64,000 nucleotides of DNA from Flavobacteriales bacterium. Lineage in GTDB: Bacteria > Bacteroidota > Bacteroidia > Flavobacteriales_D > Sanyastnellaceae. Shown piece by piece: positions 9,598 to 18,698 of the stretch. Location: the NCBI GenBank assembly GCA_016722445.1, contig JADKIZ010000002.1:365320-429319 (forward strand), written 5' to 3'. The notes below the pieces were generated by a model. That model was not told the origin of the DNA. It worked only from the letters and a program-made list of their open reading frames with translations, and did no database searches. Made by a program: the position numbers and the translations under genes. Positions within the stretch are counted from its first letter, which is position 1, and each line of letters opens with the position of its first letter.

Positions 9598-10844
9598 TTA
9601 GGATTCAATCACAATAATTTCAGCGTCTCCGAATAAATCGTATCTTGATGTGATGACACGTTCGCCCTGCTGAAGTCCTTCGAGCACTTCATAGTAATCA
9701 GCATTTTGTCTTCCCAATTTGATTTCACGTTTGACCGCTTTGCCATCTTTACGCAGAACGAAAATCCAATTGCCGCCGGTCTGTTGAAAATATGCACCTC
9801 GCGCTACTTGCAATGCTTCGCCTTTCTCCCCGAGAGCGAGTGTCAGCTGTAAAGTCTGACCGCGACGAATGGATTCAGGTTTGGTACCCACAAAAACAAG
9901 ATCAATGGTGAATTGTCCATTGGTCACCTCAGGATACACTTTGCTTACTTGTAAGTTATATTCAACCTGATCGATTTTAATAACTGCTCCCAAGCCGGGT
10001 ACCACACGTGACACATAGTGTTCCGCAACTGTCGACCTAATTTTCAATGCCGACATATCATCGATTTGACCAATACGCGATCCTGGTGATATACTCTGTC
10101 CAAGCTCAACCTGTAATTGTGAGAGCATACCAGTGATGGGCGCCTTCACCACCAGGTTTTCTACAGTTTCATCCAAAAAATGGAGATTTCTTTGCACCAA
10201 AGACAACGATGATTCAATTTGTCCTGTTTGATTTAATCGAAACAAAGAATCCATTTTCAATTTTTCCTGATTCAACAATTTACTTTTCTTCAAATACAAA
10301 AGACGCTCTCTTGACTTTTCATATTCCACACGGGAGATCGCACTATCAGCGAATAACTGCTGATTCATTTTATTGTCACGTTCAGCTTCGGCAATATCAT
10401 AATCCAACCTCAAAATTTCAGAACGAAGTGATGACGTTTGTTAGTCCATTTGCAACCTAAATGGCGCAAATTGTTTTGTTGATCCAACAATTGTGCTTCT
10501 CGATTGATCGCGTCCATTTGAAATTGCTGATTGGTAAGTCGGATGATTGGAACACCTGCTTCAATATCACGACCATCTTCCACATAAATTTCTTCCACCC
10601 TACCACCTTCAACCGCATCAATGTAAATTGATTTGATTGGTTCAACGATACCATTTAATGGTATGTATTCTTGAAACACATCGTATTTAACTTCTTCCAA
10701 GGTAAGCCGCTCCATACTCACTTTGTATTCCTTCTCACTAAATCCATAAAACATCAGTGCAGCCGATGTTACAAGGATGAATGCTATACCCACCTTGAAC
10801 AATCGGCTACGCCATGATGTCTTTTTTGCAATTATTCTGTCCAT
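9598..10844 (-). CDS. Membrane-fusion (HlyD/MacA-type) periplasmic adaptor (frameshifted)
   Basis: This adaptor would connect the inner-membrane permease to an outer-membrane channel. The first part (from 10844) has a cytoplasmic start, one membrane helix (VGIAFILVTSAALMFYGF), and the first half of the lipoyl domain (IDAVEGGRVEEIYVEDG). It then enters a coiled-coil hairpin. The second part carries the rest of the coiled coil, the second lipoyl half (VVKAPITGMLSQLQVELGQ) and beta-barrel and membrane-proximal domains. The frame changes between about 10415 and 10445. One extra base in the T3 run at 10437-10439 would join NKR... to TSSLRSEILRLDYD, although I am less sure of the exact site than for the other breaks. 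It is the first gene of the export operon. A sigma-54-like promoter and paired palindromes lie upstream. Confidence 0.9.
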
Positions 10845-10863
10845 GAAAAAATTCGACCTCTAT

Positions 10864-10880
10864 AGCCAACTCCAATGCCA
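10864..10880 (-). promoter_or_regulatory. Candidate sigma-54 promoter of the export operon
   Basis: Read on the minus strand the site is TGGCATTGGAGTTGGCT. It matches the sigma-54 form TGGCA-N6-TTGC except that the final C is G. It lies about 20 nt upstream of the adaptor start and about 70-100 bp from two palindromes upstream of it, the usual distance for an NtrC-type activator. The gene for such an activator is divergent next door. Confidence 0.55.
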
Positions 10881-10946
10881 AAACGCTGTGATTGTCAATT
10901 GACGTGGCTTCCAGAAGAATTCGAACGATTTCAAAAACAACATAAT

Positions 10947-10962
10947 TGTACGCATGCGAACA
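10947..10962. promoter_or_regulatory. Activator operator 1: 16-bp palindrome
   Basis: TGTACGCATGCGAACA is a near-perfect palindrome of form TGTmCG-N4-CGrACA. Its centre is 22 bp, about two helical turns, from that of operator 2. It is a likely binding site for the divergent sigma-54 response regulator. Confidence 0.6.
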
Positions 10963-10968
10963 CTCAAG

Positions 10969-10984
10969 TGTCCGATATCGGACA
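10969..10984. promoter_or_regulatory. Activator operator 2: perfect 16-bp palindrome
   Basis: TGTCCGATATCGGACA is a perfect palindrome that shares the TGTmCG-N4-CGrACA frame with operator 1. It lies 23 bp upstream of the response regulator start, so it could also mediate autoregulation. Confidence 0.65.
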
Positions 10985-11006
10985 TTATGAAACATTATGA
11001 TAAACG

Positions 11007-12407
11007 GTGCTGACAAGCACTGAACAGAAAACTAATTTCGTTTTGAAAAACGGCCTTAGCAAACAATTTCGTGAAAACAAATCAAACATATTGGTTGTAG
11101 AAGACCAAGAAGAAATTCAGCTCAGCGCTAAATTCTTGCTTCGAAGAATCTTTGATCAGGTGGATGTTTTTGATCATCCCGGAACGGCTGCCCATGCTTT
11201 AAAAGCGAATCAATACGATGTGATTTTGCTTGATATGAATTTCAGCAGTGGCATGACCAATGGCGCTGAAGGTTTGCACTGGCTGAAAAAATTTCAGGCC
11301 ATCAAACCGGATGCAGTCATTGTGCTCATGACTGCCTATGCAGAAGTTGAATTGGCAATTAAAGCCATCAAGTCTGGCGCATTCGATTTCATCATTAAAC
11401 CTTGGGACAATCAACGTTTCAATGACATCATACTTGAGGCAAAAAAATTCGGTCAGTGTAAATCCAATATACTGAAGGATTCCGATGCATCCAAAAAAAT
11501 GATAGGATCATCACATGCCATGCACGAAGTTTTGCGTATCGCTGAAAAAGTAGCGCTTACCGAAGCGAATGTGCTCATTCTTGGTGAGAATGGCACTGGA
11601 AAAGACTTGTTGGCGGAGTATATTCAACAGTTTTCCATGCGCCGTGATAAACCGTTCATCAAAGTTGACCTCGGTACTATTACGGAAAACTTGTTTGAGA
11701 GCGAATTGTTTGGTCATAAAAAAGGTGCCTTCACAGATGCCAAAGAGGATAAAACCGGAAGGATAGAACTGGCCAATGGCGGAACACTTTTCCTCGATGA
11801 AATAGGAAATTTGAATTTACCACTTCAAAGCAAACTTTTAAGTGCCATACAAAACAATACGGTCAATAAAGTCGGAAGCTCAAAATCCATTCATGTAGAT
11901 CTTCGACTGATTTGCGCCACAAATGCCGATCTTAACAACATGATCGCAGCAAATACATTCAGAAAGGATTTGTATTATCGCATCAATACGGTAGAACTCT
12001 GCCTGCCACCATTGCGTGAACGGGGAAGGGATTCCATTGAAATTGCCAATCATTTCATTTCAACCTATTGTCATAAATACAATAAGAATTTGAAATCATT
12101 GAGTGAGGAAACGGAACAATCCATTCTCAGATATCACTGGCCTGGCAATATCCGCGAACTTCAACATTCCATCGAAAGAGCAGTGATACTTTCCGAAGGC
12201 AACACCATTCATCCGGAAGACCTCACTGTTGCGCAAGCAGGCGGTTACAACGACACCAAAGAACATTTGATGAATTTAGAAGAAATAGAATTGAACACCA
12301 TTCGAAAAGCTTTGACCAAACATGGTGGAGTAATCAGCCATGCTGCAAATGAACTCGGACTCACAAGGGCTTCCCTCTACCGAAGACTTGAAAAATATGG
12401 CCTATAG
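11007..12407 (+). CDS. Sigma-54-dependent response regulator (NtrC family)
   Basis: The 466-residue regulator has a receiver domain (about residues 28-145) with phospho-acceptor Asp in DVILLDMNF and Lys in FDFIIKPWD. The AAA+ domain has Walker A GENGTGKD, Walker B GGTLFLDEIGN and the arginine-finger region PPLRERGRD. A Fis-type helix-turn-helix ends the protein (ANELGLTRASLYRRLEKYGL). The sigma-54 contact loop reads GAFTDA rather than the textbook GAFTGA; my recollection is that this variant is common in Bacteroidota, so activity is still expected. It starts at GTG 11007, with an alternative TTG a few codons in. The histidine kinase gene overlaps its end, and the divergent export operon, with paired palindromes between, is its probable target. 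Confidence 0.95.
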   Translation: MLTSTEQKTNFVLKNGLSKQFRENKSNILVVEDQEEIQLSAKFLLRRIFDQVDVFDHPGTAAHALKANQYDVILLDMNFSSGMTNGAEGLHWLKKFQAIKPDAVIVLMTAYAEVELAIKAIKSGAFDFIIKPWDNQRFNDIILEAKKFGQCKSNILKDSDASKKMIGSSHAMHEVLRIAEKVALTEANVLILGENGTGKDLLAEYIQQFSMRRDKPFIKVDLGTITENLFESELFGHKKGAFTDAKEDKTGRIELANGGTLFLDEIGNLNLPLQSKLLSAIQNNTVNKVGSSKSIHVDLRLICATNADLNNMIAANTFRKDLYYRINTVELCLPPLRERGRDSIEIANHFISTYCHKYNKNLKSLSEETEQSILRYHWPGNIRELQHSIERAVILSEGNTIHPEDLTVAQAGGYNDTKEHLMNLEEIELNTIRKALTKHGGVISHAANELGLTRASLYRRLEKYGL

Positions 12408-13737
12408 CAAGTTTAGATTATTCTTATTGCTTCGTACCGGCGCACTGGTTCTCATTGCTATTTCTCTCACCATTTCATTTCACATTGTCCAACTGCATTA
12501 TACGACATTGATACTGGCTCTTCTCCTAATTATACAAATGGCAGAAATACTTAGGTATGTCACAAGAACCCATCAAGAACTCGACAGAGCGCTTCAATCC
12601 ATTTTGGTAGATGATTTTACAACACGATTTAGCAAATCGCGCACAACACAACATCCCTTACTCAGCTGGAGTAATGTCATTCAATCCAAACTCACCAACT
12701 TAAAGCAACAACACGAACAAAGAAAAGAGCTTTTGGTGAACCTGATAGATTTAATGCCTTCTGGTATTATCTGCGTAGATGATCATGAAAACATTGTTCT
12801 CTCTAATAGGTTAGCTCGTGAAATTTCCAATGCGGCATACATTCCAAATCTGGAACAACTCAAGCGTACAAACCCGGGACTCTTTGAAGTATTGCACCAA
12901 CTAACCGATGGCAGAGAAAAAAAAATCACCATCAGAAATGGCCAACAAGAATTAGAATATCTCATTGAATGTAAAAAAATAATTGTACTGGAAACATCCT
13001 ATCGCATTTACACACTTCTGAATATGAATGCTGATCATGATCAGCGAGAGACAGAATCTTTTAAAAACCTCATGCGTGTGCTCCATCATGAAATTGTAAA
13101 TAGCATCACACCCATCATTTCACTTTCTGATTCGATGCACAACGCGTTGACACAATCCAATTCGAATATGTCGCAAGATGACGTTGTTGATGCTGCTGCT
13201 GCCATTCTCAAAAGAAGTAAAGGGTTACTCAAATTCTCTTCTGGATACCGAACCTTGACGGATATTCCTGTACCAACTCCCACTTTGATACAACCTGCAG
13301 AACTTGTAGAGCGAATGATCAAATACTTTGGTGACAACAGAAAAAATCAGATCAACATCATTTGCGAAACGAGATCATTGATCCACGCCGACGAAAGTCA
13401 ATTGGAACAAGTCATGATCAATTTGATCAAAAATGCGATCGAAGCAACACAAGACAAAAAAAATCCCCAAATTCAGATTCTCGTTTCGGAACGCTCACAT
13501 GAACTCATCATTTCCATCACAGATCGAGGAATTGGAATGAATGACGAAGTAATGGCCAATATTTTTGTTCCGTATTTTACAACCAAAAAAGAAGGCCAAG
13601 GAATAGGCATGAGTCTATGCCGACAGTTCGTTATAGCCAATAAGGGAAAACTCATTATTCAATCCCAACCCGAAAAAGGTACAACAGTACAATTGACTTT
13701 TCCTGTTGCAGAAATTTCATCGCGAATCAATCACTGA
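12397..13737 (+). CDS. Membrane sensor histidine kinase, partner of the NtrC-type regulator
   Basis: I take ATG 12397 as the start: it overlaps the regulator stop by 11 nt and directly precedes the first membrane helix, giving 446 residues. Two helices (near LLLRTGALVLIAISLTISF and TTLILALLLIIQMAEIL) are followed by a PAS-like linker region. A HisKA segment carries the phosphorylated His in VLHHEIVNSITPI. The HATPase domain has N-box NLIKNAIEA, G1 DRGIGM and G2 GQGIGMSLCRQF. There is almost no periplasmic loop between the helices, so it probably senses a membrane or cytoplasmic signal. It should control phosphorylation of the upstream regulator and hence the export operon. Confidence 0.94.
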   Translation: MAYSKFRLFLLLRTGALVLIAISLTISFHIVQLHYTTLILALLLIIQMAEILRYVTRTHQELDRALQSILVDDFTTRFSKSRTTQHPLLSWSNVIQSKLTNLKQQHEQRKELLVNLIDLMPSGIICVDDHENIVLSNRLAREISNAAYIPNLEQLKRTNPGLFEVLHQLTDGREKKITIRNGQQELEYLIECKKIIVLETSYRIYTLLNMNADHDQRETESFKNLMRVLHHEIVNSITPIISLSDSMHNALTQSNSNMSQDDVVDAAAAILKRSKGLLKFSSGYRTLTDIPVPTPTLIQPAELVERMIKYFGDNRKNQINIICETRSLIHADESQLEQVMINLIKNAIEATQDKKNPQIQILVSERSHELIISITDRGIGMNDEVMANIFVPYFTTKKEGQGIGMSLCRQFVIANKGKLIIQSQPEKGTTVQLTFPVAEISSRINH

Positions 13738-13789
13738 AAAAAAGGTGAGTGTTCCTTTCATGCTTTACCCAGTTTTAATGAATGGTACT

Positions 13790-14587
13790 TCAAGTCAATT
13801 GAAAGGGATCAGCATCATGAAGCACTGGGAATTTTTGTCGAAAATCACTTAACTCATTTCTGGAAAAAACAGCGTTCAGTATTTGTTCATTACCCGATTC
13901 AGCTTTGCGCAGAACTTCACCACGTGGGTTGATCAAAACAGAATCGCCCGTATATGAAATGTTTTTACCATCTTGACCAATTCTATTACATGCTGCCACA
14001 TAAACTTGATTCTCGATGGCCCGCGCAGGTAACAGCGCCATCCATGGATCTCGCCTTGCTTCAGGCCAATTGGCAACATATATCAACAAATCAAAATTTG
14101 GCTCAGAGGATGTTAAACCATTTCTGCTCCAAACCGGAAATCGCAAATCATAACATATCAAAGGACAAATTTTCCATCCGCGCCATTCCTCGATGATGCG
14201 CGCCACTCCACGCTCATAGTATTTATCCTCTCCGGCAAAAGAAAATGTATGTCGTTTATCATAAGTGCTAAAAACTCCGTCAGGTCGAACCCAATACAAC
14301 CGATTAAAATACTGATCACCGTCTTTGACAGAAACACTTCCACACACCACTGCATTGTAAAGAGCTGCATTCTTTCTCATCCAATTGAGTGTTTCCATTT
14401 GATCATGATGAGGTTCGGAAATTGAATCGGTATTCATGGAAAAACCAGTGGTGAACATCTCAGGCAACACAATGACATCCGTAGTTTGATTCATTTGTGC
14501 AAGCAATGCATCAAGGTGCGACAAGTTAGCCAACCGATCTTCCCAGGTCAGATGACATTGCACAACTGAAACTTTTAAATCACTCAT
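13790..14587 (-). CDS. Omega-amidase-type carbon-nitrogen hydrolase (YafV-like)
   Basis: This protein of about 265 residues has the nitrilase-superfamily triad: Glu in VIVLPEMFTTGF, Lys in TYDKRHTFSFAGE and Cys in PLICYDLRFP. The closest family I recognise is YafV/Nit2, the omega-amidase that hydrolyses alpha-ketoglutaramate or ketosuccinamate to the keto acid plus ammonia. The partner is next door: a methionine/glutamine-type aminotransferase ends 26 nt upstream on the same strand. Together they would re-aminate 4-methylthio-2-oxobutanoate with glutamine and remove the product, driving methionine salvage. I chose the ATG at 14587 over an upstream TTG at 14605. Confidence 0.88.
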   Translation of the reverse strand: MSDLKVSVVQCHLTWEDRLANLSHLDALLAQMNQTTDVIVLPEMFTTGFSMNTDSISEPHHDQMETLNWMRKNAALYNAVVCGSVSVKDGDQYFNRLYWVRPDGVFSTYDKRHTFSFAGEDKYYERGVARIIEEWRGWKICPLICYDLRFPVWSRNGLTSSEPNFDLLIYVANWPEARRDPWMALLPARAIENQVYVAACNRIGQDGKNISYTGDSVLINPRGEVLRKAESGNEQILNAVFSRNELSDFRQKFPVLHDADPFQLT

Positions 14588-14613
14588 GAGGTATTGAATT
14601 TTCAAAAAAGTAA

Positions 14614-15753
14614 TTAAACATTTTTCAATATTTCTGCTGCTTTCACCAATTCATCATCTTCCTTAGCAAAACAAAAACGAAGAACCTTGTGATCTGTATG
14701 ATCAGGATAAAAAACAGAACACGGAATTCCAGTGATTTTTTTATCCTTCGTTAACTCAATGGCAAAGTCTGTATCCTTCAATGAAGAAATATTTTCATAT
14801 CCCAACAATTGAAAATAAGTGCCTGATGCAGGAACGACTGTAAATCTGGAACCACTGATGAGGCGCAAGAAAAGATCTCTCTTTTTCTGATAAAAAAGAG
14901 GCAATCCAGTATATGTGGATGAATCGTTCATGTATTCTGCCAATGCATATTGGACAGGTGTATTACACGAAAACACATTGTATTGATGAACTTTTCGAAA
15001 CTCTTTCATCAGATGCTCGGGCCCCCACACATATCCCATCTTCCAACCTGTCGCATGAAAAGTTTTTCCAAATGAATACACCACCATTGATCTATCGATG
15101 AGTTCTTGATAACGAACAACACTTTGATGATCTATACCATCGAATACGATATGTTCATAGACTTCATCACTTAACACAATGATATCTGTACCACGGGTTA
15201 TCTTCTCCAATTCCTTCATGTCGTCATGATGAAATACGGATCCGGATGGATTATGAGGTGTATTGATGATGATCATTCTTGTTTTGTGATTCATCAACTT
15301 TCTCACATGATCCCAGTTCACCCGATAATCCGGACGCTGTAGTTCAACCCAAACACACTTCCCTCCGTTCACTTCTACAGCTGGTGCATAACAATCATAA
15401 GCAGGAGAAAAAAGTATCACTTCATCATCTTGGTGAACAAGAGCAGTAATGGCAGTGAATAAAGCTTGAGTACCGCCGGCCGTTATGGTGATTTCTGTTT
15501 CCGGATGATATCGATGTCCGTACTGACTGAAAATTTTATCCGACAACACATTGCGCAACGGCGCAATTCCTGGCATTGGCGCATATTGATTAAAACCTTT
15601 ACGCATGAAGTCAGCAACCAAATCGATGAGGTGATCATCCATTTTGAAGCCCGGAAAACCTTGCCCAAGATTGATGGAGCCGCACTCTGCAGCCAATTTG
15701 GACATCACTGTAAAAATGGTAGTACTCGTGCCAGGTAGTTTTGAATCCATCAT
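14614..15753 (-). CDS. PLP-dependent aminotransferase, methionine/glutamine type (YbdL-like)
   Basis: The 379-residue fold-type I aminotransferase has the PLP lysine in SFGKTFHATGWKMGY, the Asn/Asp pair in NTPHNPSG and VLSDEVYEH, and the early substrate motif NLGQGFPGF. It belongs to the kynurenine aminotransferase/YbdL group, which uses methionine or aromatic amino acids and their keto acids, often with glutamine as donor. Its position directly upstream of an omega-amidase supports a glutamine-transaminase role in methionine salvage, an inference from context. Its ATG overlaps the stop of the pyrophosphatase gene by 4 nt (ATGA), so translation is coupled. Confidence 0.9.
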   Translation of the reverse strand: MMDSKLPGTSTTIFTVMSKLAAECGSINLGQGFPGFKMDDHLIDLVADFMRKGFNQYAPMPGIAPLRNVLSDKIFSQYGHRYHPETEITITAGGTQALFTAITALVHQDDEVILFSPAYDCYAPAVEVNGGKCVWVELQRPDYRVNWDHVRKLMNHKTRMIIINTPHNPSGSVFHHDDMKELEKITRGTDIIVLSDEVYEHIVFDGIDHQSVVRYQELIDRSMVVYSFGKTFHATGWKMGYVWGPEHLMKEFRKVHQYNVFSCNTPVQYALAEYMNDSSTYTGLPLFYQKKRDLFLRLISGSRFTVVPASGTYFQLLGYENISSLKDTDFAIELTKDKKITGIPCSVFYPDHTDHKVLRFCFAKEDDELVKAAEILKNV

Positions 15754-16289
15754 TTTTTAAACGTTTCCTGATAACGAACAATACAACTATCGATTACACC
15801 AATGGCATCTTTACGACCTAGAAATTCATCGACAGTCACTTCCCGCTTCATCAGTGTTTTATAATTGGTAAAGAAATGCCTCAGTTCCTGTCTGAAATTT
15901 TCCGGTAATTCATCCATGGACTGAATATGCGCAACACTCATATCACCTTCCGCTACTGCAATGATTTTTTCATCGCATTTGCCGGTATCATTCATTTGCA
16001 TATATCCGATCACGCGTGCCCTCACCAGGCAATTGGGATGAATACTGACCTCACTCAGCACGAGAATATCCAATGGATCGCCATCTTCACCAAGGGTTTG
16101 TGGGATAAAACCATAGTTGACAGGATAGACAAAAGCCGCGAAAACAACACGATCCAGTCGCATTAAACCACTGGCTTTGTCACTTTCGTACTTGGCTTTG
16201 CTTCCGCTGGGAATTTCGATGAGGCCATCAATCATGGCGGTTTGTCTATCGAAATGGTTGGCTACTTCATGCCAGGGGTGCAGTATCAT
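15750..16289 (-). CDS. ppa: Inorganic pyrophosphatase, family I
   Basis: This 179-residue soluble enzyme hydrolyses pyrophosphate and pulls biosynthetic reactions forward. Metal and substrate motifs are intact: EIPSGSKAKYE, YPVNYGFIPQT and the metal site GDPLDILVLSE, followed by KCDEKIIAV. It is the first gene of a three-gene minus-strand unit with the aminotransferase and the omega-amidase. A TATTTTCG promoter-like box (16305-16312) lies 15 nt upstream of the ATG. Confidence 0.96.
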   Translation of the reverse strand: MILHPWHEVANHFDRQTAMIDGLIEIPSGSKAKYESDKASGLMRLDRVVFAAFVYPVNYGFIPQTLGEDGDPLDILVLSEVSIHPNCLVRARVIGYMQMNDTGKCDEKIIAVAEGDMSVAHIQSMDELPENFRQELRHFFTNYKTLMKREVTVDEFLGRKDAIGVIDSCIVRYQETFKK

Positions 16290-16304
16290 ATCTCAGGATA
16301 ATGG

Positions 16305-16312
16305 CGAAAATA
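16305..16312 (-). promoter_or_regulatory. -7-like box for ppa
   Basis: Minus-strand TATTTTCG fits the TAnnTTyG pattern seen across the window and lies 15 nt before the ppa start. Confidence 0.4.
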
Positions 16313-16437
16313 CTGGAATCACCACTTCAAGCAGAAGAAAATCCACAGGGATATTTTCAACAATATCGTGAATTTGTTACGGCTTCCAGAAATAGCCCGC
16401 TACAGGAATTAATTTCGCACCAAAGAATTAATAGACC

Positions 16438-18669
16438 ATGTCTGCAACCTCTCCCGCCACATTGGAACAAGCCCTTGAAATGGGCCTTCGAAATGATGAA
16501 TTCGATAAGATCACCGAAATACTCGGTCGTACCCCCAATTTCACAGAAATGTGCGTCTATTCCGTGATGTGGAGTGAGCACTGCTCTTACAAGAATTCCA
16601 TCAAATGGCTTAAAACCTTGCCCAAAGACGGACCTCATATGCTTGTCAAAGCAGGGGAAGAAAACGCCGGATTGGTAGATATCGGAGAAGGAATGGGATG
16701 TGCATTCAAAATTGAATGACACAATCACCCAAGTGCACTCGAGCCATATCAAGGTGCTGCAACCGGTGTTGGCGGTATCAACCGCGATATTTTCACCATG
16801 GGTGCAAGACCTGTGGCACAATTAAATTCTTTGCGCTTCGGAAAACTCGACAACTCCAGAACCAAATGGCTGCTTGGTGGAGTTGTAAAAGGAATTGGTG
16901 ACTATGGCAACGCTTTCGGTATTCCGATCGTTGGTGGTGAGGTTTATTTTGATGAATCTTATCAAGCCAATTGTCTGGTCAACGCCATGTCTGCCGGTTT
17001 GGTGGATATCAAAAAAGTTATTTCGGCAAAGGCCAAAGGACCGGGAAATCCTGTTTTCATCGTCGGCTCTGCTACTGGTAAAGATGGAATCAAAGGCGCT
17101 TCGTTTGCCTCTAAAGACATCACCGAAGACAGCGCAAAAGATCTTCCTAGCGTACAAGTTGGTGATCCTTTTCAGGAAAAACTACTTCTCGAAGCTACCA
17201 TGGAACTCCGCAGATACCGATGCAATTGTTGGCATGCAGGATATGGGTGCCGCAGGTATTACTTGCAGCACTTCAGAAATGAGCGCAGGTGGTGGCGTGG
17301 GTATGGATATTCCTCGATCTCGTGCCTACCAGACAGGCAGGTATGGTGCCGTTCGAAATATTGTTGAGCGAATCGCAAGAAAGAATGCTGATCGTGGTGA
17401 AAAAGGAAAGGAAAAAATAGTCAACAGCATTTTTGAAAATGGGATCTCCATGCAGTGAAAATCGGTGAAGTGACCGACTCACCTAACGTGAGGTATTTTA
17501 TGAATGGCGAACTTGTTGGTGATATTCCAGCGAAAAGCCTCGTGCTCGGCGGTGGTGCTCCTGTATACGAACGCGAATACAAAGAACCTGCTTACTACAG
17601 GGAATCCAAAAAATTCGACATCAATCAAATTCAAGAACCCCTCGATTGTGTTGTTGTAGCCCGACAACTCATGGCCAATCACAACATTGCTAGTAAAAAA
17701 TGGATTTATGAGCAATACGATAGCATGGTTGGTACTGCCAATATGAGCACCAACAAACCATCTGATGCTGCGGTGGTCAATATCAAAAATTCCAACAAAG
17801 CACTTGTACTCACTGTCGATTGTAATGCTCGTTATGTAAATAGCGATCCGGAAATTGGAACCATGATCGCCGTTGCTGAAGCTGCGCGTAATATTGTTTG
17901 CTCCGGTGGTGAGCCATCTGCAATCACCAATTGCCTCAATTTCGGTAATCCTTACAACCCGGAAGTGTATTGGCAATTTGTGGGTGCCATTAAAGGAATG
18001 GCCGCAGCATGCAAAAAATTCCAAACTCCCGTTACTGGTGGTAATGTGAGTTTTTATAATCAATCCGTGAATGAAGACGGATCTACAAAACCAGTATTTC
18101 CAACACCAACCATTGGAATGCTCGGCTTAATGAAAGACAAGTCACTGCAAACAACCCTCGACTTTAAATACAAAGGTGATCTGATTTATCTTTTGGGAAA
18201 TCCAAGAAATGACATCAACTCTTCTGAGTATTTGTATTCCTTCCATGGAGTCAAAAATTCTCCAGCCCCATTCTTCGATCTTGATGAAGAATATGCACTG
18301 CAGGATTGTATGAAAGGGTTGATCAGAAATAATTACATCAGTTCAGCACATGATGTTAGCGATGGCGGATTATTTGCAACACTTTGCGAAATGGCTTTCC
18401 CAAACAGCCTCGGTTTCGACATTGTTACGGATAGTGAAATCAGAAAAGATGCATTCCTTTTCGGTGAATCTCAAAGCAGAATTGCAGTGACCGTTGTAGA
18501 AGATTACGAAGATGAATTCCTCGACTTCGTTGCTGAGAAAAATGTTCAGGTGATTTTACTTGGTCACGTTACAAAAGGCCGAGTAACCATCGATGAACAA
18601 AATTTTGGTTTTATCGAAGATTACAGACAACTCTATGAGAATAGCATCGAAGAGGCAATGACACATTGA
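16438..18669 (+). CDS. purL: Phosphoribosylformylglycinamidine synthase, PurL subunit (broken: one TGA, two indels)
   Basis: PurL converts FGAR to FGAM with ATP and glutamine-derived ammonia in purine synthesis. The repaired protein is about 743 residues, right for the small PurL. N-terminal ILGRTPNFTEMCVYSVMWSEHC, the ATP-site run HNHPSALEPYQG and GGINRDIFTMGARP, VGMQDMGAAGITCSTSEM, and C-terminal SAHDVSDGGLFATL are all recognisable. Three defects occur. TGA at 16717-16719 replaces the Ser of the ESHNHP motif, one C-to-G change from TCA. An extra C at 17208/17209 shifts the frame after EATMEL. A missing A in the run 17436-17439 restores it before KIGEV. The segment between the two indels is correct protein in the other frame. 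Sequence error is most likely, since the gene otherwise shows no decay. Confidence 0.93.
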
Positions 18670-18698
18670 TCAATATTGCAACTAAAGCCGGAACTGTT

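Noticed and set aside
16717..16719. Selenocysteine or other UGA recoding in purL
   Set aside because: The family has Ser here, there is no reason for selenium chemistry at this site, and the gene carries other one-base defects, so an error or mutation is simpler.
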